Of a DNA stretch of 64,000 bases, positions 61,881 through 64,000 are shown in pieces. A model generated the notes under the pieces. That model had not been told where the DNA came from. It searched no databases and was given only the letters and a program-made list of their open reading frames with translations. The stretch's first letter is position 1; every line of letters begins with the position of its first letter. A program made the translations under genes and the position numbers. Source of the stretch: UBA6170 sp034429975 (lineage in GTDB: Bacteria; Chloroflexota; Anaerolineae; Anaerolineales; Anaerolineaceae); assembly GCA_034429975.1 (NCBI GenBank), contig DAOUFM010000146.1, forward strand, positions 198,687 through 262,686, written 5' to 3'.

Positions 61881-63131
61881 TTATTTCTTTTTTCCATTCT
61901 TTATTTTACTATTATTCTTCCTGCTCTCGGTTTTATTGCGTTTAGACTCAAAAGATTTAAGAAATGGGATGAATCTTTTAGGGATTTGAGGTTCGTTAGG
62001 AATCCTTTCCTGACTAATTTTATCCCATGGGTCTATGTCAAATAATTTTAAAAATACGTACTCTCCTACCAGTTTAAAGGAAGCAAAAACTGGAGCCGCT
62101 AATAAGACGCCAATGAATCCAAAAAGGCTTGCAAAAATGATGACCGCAACCATAACCGATGCAGGATGAACTTTCAAAGCATCTCCCATAAGTCGTGGAA
62201 CAACAAAATTATCCAAAATTACATCCGTTACCCAGGCAATGCCCACAACCAACAATGCATATGGAAAGGATTCTAAGCCAAACAAGGATGTTCCTTGAAA
62301 ATATGAAACCAATCCATAAGCAGTCCATGCCACCGCTGGACCGACGTATGGAACAAATCTGGCAAAACCGGCAATAAAAGCCAGTCCGTAATAATAATTT
62401 ACACCCAACGCCCCTAACAAAATGATATAGACAATGATCGTTATCAAAACAATGGTTAATTGCCCGCGTAGAAAAGAATTCCAGGTCCTGCTTAATTCAG
62501 TCCCCATCTGTTTAATATCATAGTTGTAACCGGGAATATCAATTTTAAATAATTCGTTACGTGAGCCTTTTGTTTCGGATAAAATAAAGTATGAAATAAC
62601 TATCGAGAAAAGAGTCCATCCAATTAATGCTGCTGCGCGACCAGCAATGGAAGCCACTAAATTACCAACTCCTGATAACATCGGTTGAATCATTGATAAA
62701 ATTTGGTTTCCCACTGAAACCAGATCTAATTTAGAAAAATCTAAAACAAAATTTCCAAATTCATATTTTTGTTGGGATAGCTGATTTAATAATGTTGGAA
62801 TATCTTTAATTTCAACCTGAATAAATTTAATCAAGCTGCTTATTTGATCTACGACTGCAAAACCTCCCAGGGTTATTAGACCCAGGAACAAAATTAGTAA
62901 TATTAAGTAAATAATAACAACAGTCAATCTCCAGGAAATTTTTAACTTCTTTTTAAAAAAGTTAGGGATAGGATATAACAAATACGCCAAAACAAAAGCA
63001 AAAAATAAAGGGGCTAATAGTTTTGTAAATCTCGCCAGAATAAAGGTAATCAGTGCTATCAGCACAAGCGCCACCACCAATTTGGTAGTGTTATTCCATG
63101 GAGGTGATTGTTCTATTTTTTTTGATTGCAT
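61881..63131 (-). CDS. AI-2E family transporter (UPF0118 permease)
   Basis: A 416-aa polytopic membrane protein with about eight helices. A helical pair at the N-terminus, a large soluble segment (about 95-170) and conserved C-terminal GFARFVPYVGPAVAW and LLAAPVFASFKLV segments identify the AI-2E/TqsA/PerM family. Members export signals or ions (some are Na+/H+ antiporters); the substrate is unknown. The C-terminus is basic and Asn/Lys-rich. ATG at 63131 is preferred over an upstream TTG without support. Confidence 0.88.
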   Translation of the reverse strand: MQSKKIEQSPPWNNTTKLVVALVLIALITFILARFTKLLAPLFFAFVLAYLLYPIPNFFKKKLKISWRLTVVIIYLILLILFLGLITLGGFAVVDQISSLIKFIQVEIKDIPTLLNQLSQQKYEFGNFVLDFSKLDLVSVGNQILSMIQPMLSGVGNLVASIAGRAAALIGWTLFSIVISYFILSETKGSRNELFKIDIPGYNYDIKQMGTELSRTWNSFLRGQLTIVLITIIVYIILLGALGVNYYYGLAFIAGFARFVPYVGPAVAWTAYGLVSYFQGTSLFGLESFPYALLVVGIAWVTDVILDNFVVPRLMGDALKVHPASVMVAVIIFASLFGFIGVLLAAPVFASFKLVGEYVFLKLFDIDPWDKISQERIPNEPQIPKRFIPFLKSFESKRNKTESRKNNSKIKNGKKK

Positions 63132-63159
63132 TTTTCCTATTATTAGAAAGGATTTATAT

Positions 63160-63193
63160 AAATCGTAGCCCAATAAAAATCGAGCTACGATTT
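63160..63193 (-). terminator. Hairpin after the FHA gene
   Basis: Perfect 10-bp inverted repeat AAATCGTAGC/GCTACGATTT with a 14-base loop, 11 bp downstream of the FHA gene stop. The 3' arm ends in TTT without a long U-run, so it may be a weak terminator or an mRNA-stabilising hairpin. Confidence 0.45.
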
Positions 63194-63203
63194 ACTTCAA
63201 ATC

Positions 63204-63860
63204 CTATGGGCATGAACCTTTTCCAAAAACTGAATTCATAATTCCAGGTGCCAGATCACAATACATATTTTGGGTATCGATAATAACCCAGAAAATAATA
63301 CAGCAACAAATTACTAATAATAGGATTATGAGAATAATGAGCCAGGCTTTACCTTTCTTTTTCGGTTTTTCAGGAGTAGGATAGCTTCCTGGTACGCCAC
63401 CAGCATAATTAGGTTGCACCGGGAGCGGATCATATTGGGGAGGAGGTGGTGCTGAAATAAAAGTTTCCTGAGATTGGGCAGGCATACTCGGTGCCGAAGT
63501 CATTGGAGCAGCGTATGGCGGAGTTTGAGCTGAAACTCGAGTGGCATCGGGGTCTACTTCTGGTACTTCAAAGGAACAGGATGAGTTTTCGCCAAAAGAT
63601 ATAACATCACCAGCTGCTAGTTGAAAAATGCCAGTAAGTCTTTGACCATTAACAAAAGTCCCATTTGTTGAGCCCAGGTCTTCAATAACAAATCCTTGCC
63701 CATAAACATAGACTTTCGAGTGTTTTCTGGACATTTCTGCATCATTAATCACAATATCATTATTAATGTCTCTGCCGATCGAAAATTCGGTACCATCCAG
63801 TTCAAAAACTTGCCCAGGGTTTGGTCCCGTCTTCATAACTAATCTATAACCAGCGTTCAT
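63204..63860 (-). CDS. Tail-anchored FHA-domain protein
   Basis: A 218-aa protein. Residues about 8-95 form an FHA domain with SIGRDINNDIVI, SRKHSKV and STNGTFVNG, all the phosphothreonine-binding positions. A Pro/Ala/Gln-rich flexible linker (about 105-165) follows, then a basic stretch and one hydrophobic helix (about 173-195) rich in Cys, with a short outside tail. The FHA part faces the cytoplasm and would recruit a protein phosphorylated by a Ser/Thr kinase. AGGAGG lies four bases before ATG. Confidence 0.87.
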   Translation of the reverse strand: MNAGYRLVMKTGPNPGQVFELDGTEFSIGRDINNDIVINDAEMSRKHSKVYVYGQGFVIEDLGSTNGTFVNGQRLTGIFQLAAGDVISFGENSSCSFEVPEVDPDATRVSAQTPPYAAPMTSAPSMPAQSQETFISAPPPPQYDPLPVQPNYAGGVPGSYPTPEKPKKKGKAWLIILIILLLVICCCIIFWVIIDTQNMYCDLAPGIMNSVFGKGSCP

Positions 63861-63915
63861 TCATACCTCCTGAATTAACAATTTCTGATAAGTGTACAAA
63901 TCTTCGATTTGTCTG

Positions 63916-64000
63916 TCAACTAAACATAATATCCGATTGTGGAAAAAATGTTTTAATGTCCCGATATCCAATTACATGAATACCTTCATTTTCTAGAAAT
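63916..64000 (-). CDS. C-terminal end of a further gene (partial)
   Basis: Of the three minus-strand frames only one is open at the right edge; it ends with TGA 55 bp upstream of the FHA start and encodes about 28 residues ending in QSDIMFS. Too little is present to assign a family. It may be cotranscribed with the FHA gene. Confidence 0.4.
   Translation of the reverse strand, partial: FLENEGIHVIGYRDIKTFFPQSDIMFS

Noticed and set aside
1..64000. CRISPR arrays, insertion sequences, rRNA
   Set aside because: No regularly spaced repeats, transposase frames or rRNA-like segments were seen on either strand.

Overview
The window is a gene-dense, low-GC bacterial chromosome segment of mostly housekeeping genes. 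No rRNA, CRISPR array, transposase, integrase or prophage was seen. The gene content suggests an anaerobic member of the Chloroflexota, probably class Anaerolineae: cysteine-type cytoplasmic formate dehydrogenase with NADH-dehydrogenase-like subunits, ADP-forming acetyl-CoA synthetase, LL-DAP-type aminotransferase, SDR-type threonine dehydrogenase, TrmFO, and a joined Mre/Min cell-shape cluster. That placement is an inference from gene style and content; there is no 16S gene here.

Layout. 1-4577 (minus): a compact sigma-54 module. It holds rpoN with an inserted CxxC/CxxC zinc-ribbon-like segment, a soluble NtrB-like histidine kinase, and an NtrC-like activator that ends after its AAA+ domain with no DNA-binding domain. 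Immediately after the activator stop codon is a perfect-consensus -24/-12 sigma-54 promoter pointing out of the window. 4677-10931 (plus): trmFO, a glutaminyl-cyclase-like M28 lipoprotein, a second soluble kinase, a DapL-like aminotransferase, hflX and a small membrane protein. 10954-13669: rpmF diverging from secD-secF. 13818-19252: threonine dehydrogenase, htpG and ADP-forming acyl-CoA synthetase. 19300-25930: a conserved unknown gene, then tRNA-Leu, tig, clpP, a HAD phosphatase, rlmN, ftsY, and prfB with its programmed +1 frameshift. 25927-30400: pfkA, then a two-gene flavin/Fe-S amine- or amino-acid-dehydrogenase-like complex. 30572-34756: rel, moeA, a VKOR-family protein and a small Cys/acidic protein. 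34857-40734 (minus): a type III restriction-modification island in the order mod, KilA-N gene, res, with an AT-rich target-recognition segment in mod. 40893-50000 (minus): mreB-mreC-mreD-mrdA-minC-minD-minE-rodA-gltX followed by tRNA-Gln. 50142-52997: udk and a DedA-like gene, diverging from a membrane methyltransferase-patatin fusion. 53003-55426: tRNA-Thr, an MshA/SPS-like glycosyltransferase and a degenerate PGI/PMI-like SIS protein. 55529-61618: a formate dehydrogenase region (fdhD, mobA, nuoEF fusion, nuoG-like subunit, fdhA). 61675-64000 (minus): a small unknown protein, an AI-2E family permease, a tail-anchored FHA protein and the C-terminal end of one more gene.

How the parts work together. 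The molybdenum genes (moeA, mobA, fdhD) make and sulfurate the cofactor for FdhA, and the NuoEF- and NuoG-like subunits carry its electrons to or from NAD. The Mre/Min/PBP2/RodA cluster couples elongation-type wall synthesis to division-site placement. SecDF, FtsY, trigger factor, ClpP, HtpG, HflX, RlmN, RF2 and L32 form a translation and protein-quality group. The least ordinary parts are the sigma-54 module, the type III R-M locus with an internal KilA-N gene, the methyltransferase-patatin fusion, and the Rel protein that pairs an EFDD synthetase motif with an intact HD hydrolase.
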